From: Croceimicrobium sp965658965
Lineage (GTDB): Bacteria > Bacteroidota > Bacteroidia > Flavobacteriales > Schleiferiaceae
Length of the DNA: 23,733 nucleotides
Direction of reading: 5' to 3'
Assembly (NCBI GenBank): GCA_965658965.1
Contig: CBFHVV010000044.1
Span: forward strand, 1 to 23,733
Below the pieces are notes generated by a model. It was not told the DNA's origin, made no database searches, and worked only from the letters and a program-made list of their open reading frames with translations. The translations under genes were made by a program, and so were the position numbers. Below, in pieces: positions 7,545 to 14,943 of this stretch (position 1 is the stretch's first letter; each line of letters begins with the position of its first letter).

Positions 7545-8414
7545 TTAAGCTAAAACTTCTTTCATTTTAGAACCTAAGTCTGCTGGAGAATCTACTACAT
7601 GCACACCACATTCACGCAGGATTGCTTTTTTAGCTTGAGCAGTATCTTCGCTGCCACCCACAATAGCACCGGCATGACCCATGGTACGACCTACTGGAGC
7701 AGTTTCACCGGCAATAAAGCCAACTACTGGCTTCGTTCCAAATTCTTTAATCCATTCGGCTGCATTAGCTTCCATTTGGCCACCAATTTCACCAATCATA
7801 ACTATACCGTCTGTTTCAGGATCGTTCATTAAAAGCTCAACCGCTTCTTTCATAGAGGTACCGATAATCGGATCACCGCCGATACCGATAGCTGTGCTCT
7901 GGCCCATACCTGCTTTGGTGATTTGATCTACCGCTTCATAAGTTAAAGTACCTGATTTAGAAACGATACCTATTCTACCTGGCTTAAAAATAAAGGCTGG
8001 CATAATACCTACCTTAGCTCCACCTGGTGTCATAACTCCTGGACAATTAGGCCCGATTAAGCGGGTTTCTTTATCCGCAAGATATTCTTTCACTTTAATC
8101 ATATCATTTACAGGAATTCCTTCTGTAATACATACAATCACTTTAATGCCTCCTTCGGCTGCTTCCATAATTGCATCAGCAGCAAATGCGGGCGGTACAA
8201 AAATAATGGAAACATCTGCTCCAGTTTCTTTTACTGCGTCTGCCACAGTATTAAACACAGGGCGATCTAAGTGCTTTTGACCACCTTTTCCTGGAGTAAC
8301 TCCTCCCACAACAGTGGTACCCGCTTCAATCATTTGACCAGCGTGAAAACTACCTTCACTACCGGTAAAACCTTGAACTATAACCTTTGAATCTTTATTT
8401 ACTAGTACGCTCAT
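7545..8414 (-). CDS. sucD: Succinyl-CoA ligase (ADP-forming) alpha subunit
   Basis: Alpha subunit of the TCA-cycle enzyme that interconverts succinyl-CoA and succinate with formation of ATP or GTP. The 289-residue protein is full length. It shows the CoA-binding loop QGFTGSEGSFH (14-24), GPNCPGVMTPGG (121-132), SKSGTLTYE (152-160) and the phosphorylated His247 in GHAGAIVGG. The start MSVLVNKDSKVIVQGFTG matches the family. The beta subunit gene, sucC, is not in the window; separated sucC and sucD are, to my knowledge, usual in Bacteroidota. A strong terminator follows its stop, and a 495-base stretch without genes lies upstream and should contain its promoter. Confidence 0.97.
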   Translation of the reverse strand: MSVLVNKDSKVIVQGFTGSEGSFHAGQMIEAGTTVVGGVTPGKGGQKHLDRPVFNTVADAVKETGADVSIIFVPPAFAADAIMEAAEGGIKVIVCITEGIPVNDMIKVKEYLADKETRLIGPNCPGVMTPGGAKVGIMPAFIFKPGRIGIVSKSGTLTYEAVDQITKAGMGQSTAIGIGGDPIIGTSMKEAVELLMNDPETDGIVMIGEIGGQMEANAAEWIKEFGTKPVVGFIAGETAPVGRTMGHAGAIVGGSEDTAQAKKAILRECGVHVVDSPADLGSKMKEVLA

Positions 8415-8518
8415 TACTGCGAATTATTTTGGCAATTAATTATCAGCGCGAAAATAATAGATAATGCGGAGCATTTAGGTAAAAATGTTAATAATTTCCG
8501 ATTATCGCTGCTATTTTT

Positions 8519-8624
8519 AGGGCCTTTTGGGCTAGGGCTCTGAGCTCCCATTACATCTCATTTTGTTTCCACTTTATCAATTTCGCCCTAGCTTTAGGGA
8601 AGCCTGGTAAAATTTCCTTTTTTT
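8519..8624 (+). other. Structured intergenic element ending in a T-run
   Basis: GCTAGGGC (8531-8538) and GCCCTAGC (8585-8592) form a perfect 8-base inverted repeat 46 bases apart. Flanking GG/TT and GGCCTT/AAGCC (8521-8526 with 8600-8604) can extend it imperfectly. Alternative local hairpins are CCCTA-4-TAGGG (8586-8599) and AGGGAA-11-TTTCCT (8596-8618); the latter runs into seven T (8618-8624) like a terminator. The element is more GC-rich than its flanks. There is no plus-strand gene upstream, so it could be the end of a small RNA, an antiterminator-like switch or a remnant of a repeat element. No family is recognised. Confidence 0.4.
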
Positions 8625-8773
8625 AAATCTAGTTGCCAATAATTGTTAAAAATCAGGAGGCTTACTGAGAACCGCTCATACTGTTACACCTAGAAACCAC
8701 TTAGCATTTTTTTAGCACTGTTTTTGCCGCATGTCTAAATCATTACAAAACACCAGACTTTGCCATCCTGTGG

Positions 8774-8796
8774 TGAAATATTTAATCGATATTTCA
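8774..8796. repeat. Inverted repeat in the sucD/CrtA-like intergenic region
   Basis: TGAAATAT and ATATTTCA form perfect 8-base arms around a 7-base spacer. The site is AT-rich and could bind a dimeric regulator or form a weak hairpin. It is 114 bases beyond the 3' end of the CrtA-like gene. Confidence 0.25.
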
Positions 8797-8909
8797 TCTA
8801 ATCTTTAATATCTACCGTGAAATAATGCTAAGTATTTTGAAAGGAGTTCAGTTTAGTTAGTAGGAACTTAATAGGCTAATTAAAAGCAAGTTGTATAATG
8901 TGTGGCCCA

Positions 8910-9623
8910 TTATTGTTGTAGTCTAAATAGCTTGTCGAAAGGCCCTTCTTGCCAAGTGCCAAAATAAGTTAGGACGTGGAAACGCACGAACATTTCTTCT
9001 TTGTACCAATCCTTTTCGCGTGTTTTTTTAATTACCTCGCGGTGTTCCTTTTGTTGATAGGCAAATTCCTGCATCGCTTCCTTTTTATTCCAAATGCTAA
9101 AAGTTGCTTGCTCTATTAAAGGCCATTCCCCTACTCCTTTAGCAAAGATCAAAGATTTTTGATCCTTAATATGTTTGGAAACCGCGGGCACATTGGACCA
9201 AAAGGAAAGCAGTTTTCTAGGCCGAATGGATGCTCGAGTAATTACGGCCATATAGTCACAAGGCTGCGAAGGCTGTTTGCTCTTTACAAAAGGTTGCATT
9301 CCATTCCAAGTTCCTTTTAACTGGCTTGGCTCTAGTAAAATATGCAAGTGTTCAGCGCTCTGCTTTAAGGCTTCTTGATAGTATAAATCTTCACTTAAGT
9401 ACAGATCGAAAGCTTCACGGTTTTCCCAAACCAGTAATTGAGCATAAACCTCCCAATCGGGCCAAATACTAAATCCCCCAGCAGCACCGCTCCCTAATTG
9501 CTTATGAAAAATTAGCCCAGGCGTTTTACTTAGCTCGAGGTAAGCCAAACGCATCTGCTTAAAAGCCCACCATTGGGAGCTCTTTTGGGTAAAGTGAAAA
9601 AAACTAATAGTGGTAAGCTGCAA
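8910..9623 (-). CDS. CrtA-like (spheroidene monooxygenase-related) protein
   Basis: The C-terminal half matches the haem-dependent spheroidene monooxygenase CrtA, which adds keto groups to acyclic carotenoids: IRPRKLLSFWSNVP (133-146), SLIFAKGVGEWPLIEQATFS (157-176), then AMQEFAYQ and WYKEEMFVRF (206-215). The protein has 237 residues, near family length. The N-terminal half looks like a diverged copy of the same fold: PGLIFHKQLGSG (35-46), then LLVWENREAFDLYL (63-76), mirrors LIFAKGVG and FSIWNKKEAMQEFA. Two linked dimeric alpha/beta barrels are therefore likely. No carotenoid genes adjoin it, so the substrate is uncertain; a general haem-binding monooxygenase is the alternative. It stands alone, with about 215 bases upstream. 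Confidence 0.75.
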   Translation of the reverse strand: MQLTTISFFHFTQKSSQWWAFKQMRLAYLELSKTPGLIFHKQLGSGAAGGFSIWPDWEVYAQLLVWENREAFDLYLSEDLYYQEALKQSAEHLHILLEPSQLKGTWNGMQPFVKSKQPSQPCDYMAVITRASIRPRKLLSFWSNVPAVSKHIKDQKSLIFAKGVGEWPLIEQATFSIWNKKEAMQEFAYQQKEHREVIKKTREKDWYKEEMFVRFHVLTYFGTWQEGPFDKLFRLQQ

Positions 9624-9769
9624 ATTATTCTTTCCCTTTAGAAACTTAGATAGGCCGCTATTGTTCTTACTAATTCATTAAAGAGAGAAGACGCTCCTAA
9701 GTACAGGATTATTCTGGGCTCATAAATGACTTCTCGCTCGGACTTAATTGAAGCCGCGAGATTTTGGGC

Positions 9770-9804
9770 AAAAAAAATACTCAGACCCTTAGGATCTGAG
9801 TATT
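9770..9804 (-). terminator. Rho-independent terminator of the zinc-finger gene
   Basis: AATACTCAGA (9776-9785) and TCTGAGTATT (9795-9804) form a perfect 10-base stem with a nine-base loop. Read on the minus strand, the hairpin follows the stop at 9839 and runs into eight T (9777-9770). It separates this gene from the CrtA-like gene downstream. Confidence 0.82.
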
Positions 9805-9838
9805 TATTGTAAATCTTTTCTAGCGAAGAATAAAAGAT

Positions 9839-10204
9839 TTAAGCGGATTGCCGAAGGGTATCTGCTGTTGGGAAAAAGAGAACCATGCCTCCTTCTTGCA
9901 CTTGATAAACTTCATCGTAAATAACGGGACATAATCCATAGCTATCAAATTCTTGATAGGCCGTAAAGTGAGTGAAGCTGAAGCCTAAAGCTTGTAAAAC
10001 TTTTCGATGAACTCTTTGAATACCTTCTGTTTTTAACTCCACTAAAATTCTTCGGTTGCGGCTTAAAATTCGGTTGGTTTTGCGAACGCAATTAAGCTCT
10101 TCACGATTTTTATCGTTGTGATAAGCATTACGACATGAGCCATTGCAAAACTTTTTGTCAGTACGCCCTACAATACGCGATCCACACTCTATACATGTAT
10201 TCAT
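9839..10204 (-). CDS. Small zinc-finger protein of unknown function
   Basis: A 121-residue protein with an N-terminal treble-clef or ribbon-like zinc site: Cys4-x2-Cys7 and Cys20-x3-Cys24, in the context CIECGSRIVGRTDKKFCNGSCRNAYH. This is similar to small zinc-ribbon families of the DUF2116 type. A basic helical middle follows (residues 39-70, many Arg and Lys), then a C-terminal region rich in aromatics (FSFTHFTAYQEFDSYGLCPV). Such a layout suggests nucleic-acid or ribosome contact, but this is inference; no function is known to me. It is a single gene with a strong terminator. Proteins of this kind occur in Bacteroidota genomes as far as I recall. Confidence 0.72.
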   Translation of the reverse strand: MNTCIECGSRIVGRTDKKFCNGSCRNAYHNDKNREELNCVRKTNRILSRNRRILVELKTEGIQRVHRKVLQALGFSFTHFTAYQEFDSYGLCPVIYDEVYQVQEGGMVLFFPTADTLRQSA

Positions 10205-10305
10205 AACAGAATAATATTGGTTAAGGCCTTAAAAGTATTTAGAAAGCATTTCCCGAGAATGTCATAAAATGAACATTTTAGAACGAATTATGTCAGATTA
10301 TGAAT

Positions 10306-10806
10306 TTAAGGTTCATTTTGCAGACCCTTAAAGTCTTCAATTTTGTCGTTATCAATGGTTACAGACAACTGATAATGAATGATTTGCCACTCATCATCCC
10401 TCTTCTTTAATACTGCTGTACTGCGACAAGGTCCCATCCATGTATCCAATAGTTCATCGCATATCGCAAAGTTTTCATCCTTGTGAATTTGCCAATTTCT
10501 CTCAGTCGCTTTAAAAGTCCATGCCGATTCACTTTCGAAGGCTTTAGCTGCCCACTCCCTCAACTCATCACGGAGCCAGCGCTCGCTTTTATCCGTTCCG
10601 ATGTAAATCGCATCTTCTCGCATCATGCCAAAAAACACCTCCGCATTGGCCGTAGCTGCCGCAAGATGCCAAGCATCCATAAATTGGTCTAAAACAATTT
10701 CTTGCTCTTCGTATTTAACAGCCTTTTTACTCTGAGCTTGCAAAACAAAAACGGGTATACTTAGGATTAATAACAAAGAAATAAGCTTACTCTTCTTAAT
10801 TGGCAT
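10306..10806 (-). CDS. Secreted NTF2/SnoaL-like protein
   Basis: A 166-residue exported protein: a signal peptide runs to about VLQA-Q (residue 25). The mature part is a single cone-shaped NTF2-like domain of the SnoaL_3/calcium-calmodulin-kinase-association type. Evidence is the opening helix LDQFMDAWHLAAATANAEVFFGMMREDAIYIGTD-type pattern, the mid helix ELREWAAKAF and the strand pairs RNWQIHKDENFAICDELLD and DDEWQIIHYQLSVTI. Family members are hydrolases, isomerases or simple binding domains, so no activity can be assigned. It is divergent from the DUF6268 gene over 61 bases. The stop lies beside an inverted repeat, AAAATGAAC/GTTCATTTT (10266-10274 and 10311-10319). Confidence 0.82.
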   Translation of the reverse strand: MPIKKSKLISLLLILSIPVFVLQAQSKKAVKYEEQEIVLDQFMDAWHLAAATANAEVFFGMMREDAIYIGTDKSERWLRDELREWAAKAFESESAWTFKATERNWQIHKDENFAICDELLDTWMGPCRSTAVLKKRDDEWQIIHYQLSVTIDNDKIEDFKGLQNEP

Positions 10807-10826
10807 AAAGATTTATTAGTGGTGAA

Positions 10827-10834
10827 TAGATTTG
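10827..10834 (+). promoter_or_regulatory. Candidate -7 box for the DUF6268 gene
   Basis: TAGATTTG matches the TANNTTTG consensus exactly and lies 33 bases before the ATG at 10868. A matching TTG about 19 bases upstream is not clear, so only half the promoter is supported. Confidence 0.4.
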
Positions 10835-10867
10835 TGTCTTAAATTTAGGCCCAAATTAAAAGATTAA

Positions 10868-11959
10868 ATGACTAAAAAGTACTTTCTCTCTTGTGGACTA
10901 TTTTTTTTAGGTATCAGCTTAAGTGCCCAAACAGACAGCAGTGCGACCGAAGATTTTGATTTTTCGGACTTTGAACTAGCCGCACCGGCAGAAAAAGCAT
11001 TTTGCAATAATAAAGTCCTAGGCCAAAGTCCAACTTCCTTAGTCGGCTTATTTTACAATTTTCAAGGTGCCCACCAGCTAAACTCAACTTTTGAGGATGA
11101 TTTGGGTAATCAACAAAGCAGTAGTGCCGAAATACAAGCCGCCCACGAATTTTCTTTTATTGGAAACTTTCCTCTCTTATCGAGGAATAACATTTTAATT
11201 AATCTCAATACCATCTATCAAGAGCAGCGCTATTCGGTGCAGCAATCAACTGGAAATAATGCTTTCAATACTGTTTTAGCCAACGACGTACTAAGGCGTA
11301 GTGCCATGATTTTTACGGTTTTTAAGCCTCTCAATGATCGCAGCTTTTTACTTGGGCAGCTGGGAATTGAACTGAATGGAAATTATGGCAACAATAATTC
11401 GGAACTTTCTAATCCTTTAATCCCCGCCGCATTAATTTATGGTTGGAAACCAAGCGACCGCTTAATGTATGGCTTTGGTGCTTCACGAACCTATTTAGGC
11501 GGATCGCTAAATTACCTACCCGTAGTTTATTATTACCATACTTTTAAAAACGATAAGTGGGGCGTAGAAGCTTTATTACCAGCTAGAGCCATGATTAGAT
11601 ATCGCTTCGATAGTAAAAAACTAATTTCTTTGGGTTACAATTTTCAGGGAGCCAGCTATGGCTTAAGCAATTTTGGAACCCTAAGTCAAGATATTGCTCC
11701 AAGCATAAATAGATTAATTGAAGCGGAAGATGTGCAATTGCGTCGCTCAGGAATAAGAGCAGGTTTCCGCTACCAGCAAGCCTTAAGCGGCTTTATTTGG
11801 TTAAGTGTAGAGGCGGGTTATCGCATCAACTACAGTTACAGCATTGATGAAGGTGGCGATTTTCTTCGCCTTTTAGGAGATGATACTCCTTACTTTATTG
11901 AAAATGAATTCACTAACCCACTTTACTTTACTATCGGGCTAAGCTATGTAAGCCCTTAA
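10868..11959 (+). CDS. DUF6268-like outer-membrane protein
   Basis: A 363-residue exported protein with a signal peptide ending at SLSA-Q (about residue 21), then an acidic linker (SSATEDFDFSDFELAAPAE) and a long stretch of amphipathic strands typical of an outer-membrane beta-barrel. The phrase NKVLGQSPTSLVGLFYNFQG near residues 48-67 fits what I recall of DUF6268. Strand-like repeats such as RYSVQQ, RLMYGFGASRTYLGG and YFTIGLSYV at the C-terminus support a barrel. Function is unknown. Its stop overlaps the stop of the convergent universal stress gene by three to four bases, so no terminator separates the two. The family name is moderately sure. Confidence 0.72.
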   Translation: MTKKYFLSCGLFFLGISLSAQTDSSATEDFDFSDFELAAPAEKAFCNNKVLGQSPTSLVGLFYNFQGAHQLNSTFEDDLGNQQSSSAEIQAAHEFSFIGNFPLLSRNNILINLNTIYQEQRYSVQQSTGNNAFNTVLANDVLRRSAMIFTVFKPLNDRSFLLGQLGIELNGNYGNNNSELSNPLIPAALIYGWKPSDRLMYGFGASRTYLGGSLNYLPVVYYYHTFKNDKWGVEALLPARAMIRYRFDSKKLISLGYNFQGASYGLSNFGTLSQDIAPSINRLIEAEDVQLRRSGIRAGFRYQQALSGFIWLSVEAGYRINYSYSIDEGGDFLRLLGDDTPYFIENEFTNPLYFTIGLSYVSP

Positions 11960-12393
11960 AATTCAAGAGGAATAGCTAATATTGGAATTTTAGTCTTTTG
12001 AAGCGCCTCTTCGGAGGTGCTTTTTAGTAAAGCCCGCATTAGAAAACCTTTTTTGTGATGACCAACGATTACCAGTTCGGCCTCCACTTTTTCCGCCTGC
12101 CTAAGTAAGTTAGTACTTACATCTCCCTCTACAATACTAAAGTCAGAGTCGACCCCTTCCGTTTTTAGATTGGAGCATAATTGTTTAAGTAAACGCCTTT
12201 CGGCGCTAAGTTCCGGCTTATTGTCATTGGCTGCACCCTCAACCATTGGGTCGTAATTTAAGGTGCTACTAGATAGGGTGCTAACGTGCACAATGTGCAA
12301 CTGTGCCTTAAAAGCTAGAGCATATCGTTTTGCTTCGGCTAAAAGCTTATTACTCTGCCATTCAAAATCTAAAGCCAATACAATCTTTTTCAT
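11956..12393 (-). CDS. Universal stress protein, single domain
   Basis: A 145-residue UspA-fold protein: MKKIVLALDFEWQSNKLLAEA at the start, LHIVHVSTL (32-40), VEGDVSTNLLRQAEKVEAEL and the closing strand PILAIP. The nucleotide-binding signature G-x2-G-x9-G-S/T is degraded: GHHKKGFLMRALLKSTSEEA (111-130) has Lys in the expected G(S/T) glycine position and irregular spacing of the first glycines. It may therefore not bind ATP, as in UspA-type members. It lies downstream of DUF2147 but behind a strong terminator (12405-12430), so it probably has its own promoter; the 42 bases upstream that also contain the terminator leave little room for one. Confidence 0.88.
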   Translation of the reverse strand: MKKIVLALDFEWQSNKLLAEAKRYALAFKAQLHIVHVSTLSSSTLNYDPMVEGAANDNKPELSAERRLLKQLCSNLKTEGVDSDFSIVEGDVSTNLLRQAEKVEAELVIVGHHKKGFLMRALLKSTSEEALQKTKIPILAIPLEF

Positions 12394-12404
12394 ACTTAAA
12401 GGTA

Positions 12405-12430
12405 TAAAAAAAGCTGCCCGAGGGCAGCTT
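12405..12430 (-). terminator. Strong rho-independent terminator after the DUF2147 gene
   Basis: AAGCTGCCC (12411-12419) pairs perfectly with GGGCAGCTT (12422-12430). Read on the minus strand, it starts five bases after the DUF2147 stop and is followed by seven T (12412-12406). It separates the DUF2147 gene from the universal stress gene. Confidence 0.9.
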
Positions 12431-12435
12431 GAAAA

Positions 12436-12891
12436 TTATTTCTTTTTCTGTAATCGTGTCCAAACATCGGTCCTACCAAATACTGCCGTGCCTACGAAAC
12501 CTCGAACTTCAATTTTATTATCATCAGTCAGTTCAATTTTACAATTATAAGTGGTGCCATTTTTTGGATCGTAAATAGTGCCGTCTAGCCACATCTTTTC
12601 CTCTTCACTATAAACCATATCCTTCATTACTCGATACCCCTTTAGAGGCGTGGAGCGTAAAGATTCATCAGGATTATTTTTATCTAGGCGGGGTTTACCG
12701 TCTTCATCGTTTGGTTCTTTTAACCATACCACTCTGCCGTAAAATTTATTTCCAATTTTATCAATCTTTACATAGGAGCGACCGTCACTGGGTTGCCAAA
12801 CTCCTACTAATTTATCAGATTCCTTGGATTGCGCCATTAATGCTGGGCTGCTGAAAAAGGCTAAAGCTAGAATTGCTAAAAATTTACTCAT
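12436..12891 (-). CDS. DUF2147 family secreted protein
   Basis: A 151-residue exported protein with a signal peptide ending at ALMA-Q (residue 20). The DUF2147 fold, a lipocalin-like beta-barrel, is supported by VGVWQPSDGRSYVKIDK (29-45), FYGRVVWLKEPNDEDGKP, the middle LKGYRVMKDMVY and WLDGTIYDPKNGTTYNCKI, and the closing LEVRGFVG-like strand with VWTRL. The family's role is unknown; some members bind small hydrophobic ligands. It begins two bases after the lipoprotein gene ends, so the two form an operon, ended by the strong hairpin downstream. Confidence 0.88.
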   Translation of the reverse strand: MSKFLAILALAFFSSPALMAQSKESDKLVGVWQPSDGRSYVKIDKIGNKFYGRVVWLKEPNDEDGKPRLDKNNPDESLRSTPLKGYRVMKDMVYSEEEKMWLDGTIYDPKNGTTYNCKIELTDDNKIEVRGFVGTAVFGRTDVWTRLQKKK

Positions 12892-12893
12892 GT

Positions 12894-13385
12894 TTAGTTT
12901 TCTTTATAATTAACTACTAAATTAAGTTTTGATTTAACCGCCATTTGGTCGGCATCACTATTTAAGTTTAAATCAAGCACCCAAGTACAACCAGAATCGT
13001 CTAAATAAGGTTTAAGATCCATTTCTTCCGCTAGTTGTAAGTTCATAATCTTTCCTTCGGGTAATGGGTTTAAAGTACCTACTGTTATAAGTTCCTGATT
13101 ATCACTAACAATTTGCAATAGAAGACTTTCAGCCATAGATTGCCCTTCGGCATTTAAAGTAATTATGGCTTTAGAAACTTCAACTGATTCCACTTGGCCT
13201 GTTTCTAAGCCCGCTCCTTCTATTAGTGTTATCAAATCAGTATTACTAGACGCCGTTAAAGTATTAGGGCCTTCGAATAACATTTCTCCCTTAAGTAATA
13301 AATTTTGTTCGGTCTCTAATTGAGAAAGCTCGGCTGAGCAAGATGCCAAGGCAAGGATGCCTAAAAAGCAAATAATTTTGCGCAT
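12894..13385 (-). CDS. Putative lipoprotein of unknown function
   Basis: With the start at 13385 this is a 163-residue lipoprotein: MRKIICFLGILALASC, with lipobox LASC and Cys16 as the lipid anchor. An in-frame ATG at 13451 would put 22 extra residues before the signal peptide and was not chosen. The mature protein is acidic, with strand-rich segments such as VESVEVSKAIITLNAEGQ and a second half (CTWVLDLNLNSDADQMAVKS) reminiscent of small immunoglobulin-like or DUF4382-like envelope proteins, but I do not recognise a family. It overlaps nothing and leads the DUF2147 gene with a two-base gap. Divergent from the DEAD-box helicase across 244 bases. Confidence 0.72.
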   Translation of the reverse strand: MRKIICFLGILALASCSAELSQLETEQNLLLKGEMLFEGPNTLTASSNTDLITLIEGAGLETGQVESVEVSKAIITLNAEGQSMAESLLLQIVSDNQELITVGTLNPLPEGKIMNLQLAEEMDLKPYLDDSGCTWVLDLNLNSDADQMAVKSKLNLVVNYKEN

Positions 13386-13629
13386 ATTTCGTTTTTTGGC
13401 TAAGATATACGCCATGAGCGATAAATTCAAAATAAAATTCACTCTTACCAAAGCCTAATCGACATGCTAAGATCCAAGCCCTATGTTCTTAACAAAGCAG
13501 AGTGAAGAAATCTTTGTAATAACTAGAGAGTTAGCATTCTATTTTCGAACTTTACCGCCAAGCCGTTTTTAACGGATCTGCGAAAGCAAAAAGACTCTTA
13601 ATGAATAAGAGTTATTGATACCTATTTAA
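13386..13629 (+). promoter_or_regulatory. Divergent region with structured leader of the DEAD-box gene
   Basis: This 244-base stretch has no gene. Two hairpins lie close before the helicase start: CCGTT-3-AACGG (13563-13575) and ACTCTTA-5-TAAGAGT (13594-13612). Further upstream TTTG (13513-13516) and TATTTTCG (13540-13547), one mismatch from the -7 consensus and 23 bases apart, could be a weak promoter. RNA-helicase genes are often controlled through structured leaders, so this may be regulatory; that is inference. Confidence 0.35.
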
Positions 13630-14934
13630 ATGAAATTTTCGGAATTAGAATTAAATGAAGACCTCCTGGAAGCCTTAGGCTACATGAACTTTGAAGAGGC
13701 AACCCCTATCCAAGAACAAGCAATCCCAATCATCTTAAAAGGACAAGATATTATCGGTTGTGCTCAAACAGGAACCGGTAAAACCGCTGCTTTTGTTCTT
13801 CCCATTCTGCACAAACTGCAAGCGCAACGTAATAAAGGCATTAACACCTTAATTCTTTGCCCTACAAGAGAGTTGGCTATACAAATTGAACAACAAATAC
13901 AAGGACTGGCTTACTTTAGTGATATTACTACCTATGCCGTTTATGGTGGCGGAACAGGTCCTGAATGGGAGGCCGAGCGCAGAGCTTTAAGTCAGGGCAC
14001 CGACATTATAATTGCCACACCTGGTAGACTTATTTCACACATACGAAATGAATACGTACAATTAAAAGCGCTACAGTATTTAATTTTAGATGAAGCAGAT
14101 CGGATGTTAGACATCGGCTTTTATGATGACATAATGAAAATCATTCAAGAAGCTCCGAAATCTAGACAAAGCTTAATGTTTAGCGCAACCATGGCACCTA
14201 AAATTCGTAAGCTAGCTAAGGAAATTCTTAAGCAGCCCCACGAAATAAATCTCGCTGTTTCAAAACCAGCCGAGGGGGTAACTCAGGAGGTTTATATGGC
14301 TCATGAGGAGCAAAAAGTTAGTTTAGCCCGTCACCTAATTGCCCAACACCCTGATTTTAAAAGCATCATTATTTTCTGCTCTACCAAAAAAAAGGTAGAA
14401 AAGCTCGTCGGAGCCTTGCAACGTAAAAAAATGAATGTTGCTGGGATGAGTAGTGACTATGAGCAAAATGACCGCCAGCGCATCTTACAAGAGTTTAAGT
14501 CTCGGAAAACTCGCATTGTCGTAGCCACAGATGTATTAAGCCGAGGTATTGATATTAAGGACATTGACTTAGTTATAAATTACGACGTTCCTAACGACGC
14601 GGAGGATTATGTACACCGGGTTGGACGTACAGCTAGAGCAGCTACTAAAGGTCTAGCGATTACGCTTATTAATGAAGACGACATCCACAAGTTCCGTCGT
14701 ATTGAGGACTTTGTAGAACGTAAATACGAAAAGTTAAACCCTCCAGAAAGCATAGGTGTTGGCCCCGATTGGGATGCTCCTAAAACCAAAGAACGGGGGC
14801 GCTTCAGTCGCAAAGCTCGACCAAAAGGAAATTCAGCAAGTCAAAAGCCAAAAGGCGGAAAAAGACCTTTTAGACCTAAAGGGAAAAATAATGGTCCTAA
14901 TGGTGCTAAAAAGCAAGGTCCAAAACCTGAATAA
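13630..14934 (+). CDS. DEAD-box ATP-dependent RNA helicase (RhlE-like)
   Basis: Unwinds RNA duplexes, probably in ribosome assembly or RNA turnover and in cold adaptation. The 434-residue protein carries the Q motif around ATPIQEQ (24-30), Walker A AQTGTGKT (45-52), PTRELA (78-83), DEAD (154-157), SAT (185-187), ATDVLSRGIDI (299-309) and HRVGRTAR (329-336). After the core, a lysine- and glycine-rich tail (about 385-434) repeats short blocks such as KPKGGKRPFRPKGK, a flexible RNA-binding extension common in this group. The start MKFSELELNEDLLEAL is typical. A structured leader precedes it. The efflux gene starts nine bases after its stop, suggesting cotranscription. Confidence 0.94.
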   Translation: MKFSELELNEDLLEALGYMNFEEATPIQEQAIPIILKGQDIIGCAQTGTGKTAAFVLPILHKLQAQRNKGINTLILCPTRELAIQIEQQIQGLAYFSDITTYAVYGGGTGPEWEAERRALSQGTDIIIATPGRLISHIRNEYVQLKALQYLILDEADRMLDIGFYDDIMKIIQEAPKSRQSLMFSATMAPKIRKLAKEILKQPHEINLAVSKPAEGVTQEVYMAHEEQKVSLARHLIAQHPDFKSIIIFCSTKKKVEKLVGALQRKKMNVAGMSSDYEQNDRQRILQEFKSRKTRIVVATDVLSRGIDIKDIDLVINYDVPNDAEDYVHRVGRTARAATKGLAITLINEDDIHKFRRIEDFVERKYEKLNPPESIGVGPDWDAPKTKERGRFSRKARPKGNSASQKPKGGKRPFRPKGKNNGPNGAKKQGPKPE

Positions 14935-14943
14935 ATATTCTCT

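Larger units (their letters stand above)
8415..8909. other. 495-base intergenic region upstream of sucD
   Basis: No convincing reading frame was found on either strand. The part next to sucD (about 8415-8515) should hold its promoter; on the minus strand TATTTTCG near 8460 differs by one base from the -7 consensus, without a clear -33 box. A structured element occupies 8519-8624 (listed separately). The rest, 8625-8909, is AT-rich and contains the inverted repeat TGAAATAT-7-ATATTTCA at 8774-8796, with a further GTGAAATA at about 8817-8824. No tRNA signature was seen. Confidence 0.6.

Noticed and set aside
7599..7926. Two plus-strand open frames opposite sucD
   Set aside because: Both are antisense shadows of a highly conserved enzyme gene and show no independent features.
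10221..10232. 12-base palindrome TTAAGGCCTTAA upstream of the zinc-finger gene
   Set aside because: A palindrome of this length is expected by chance several times in a window of this size, and nothing else marks the site.
13386..13451. Upstream ATG for the lipoprotein gene at 13451
   Set aside because: It would bury the lipoprotein signal peptide 22 residues inside the protein; the signal starts at 13385.
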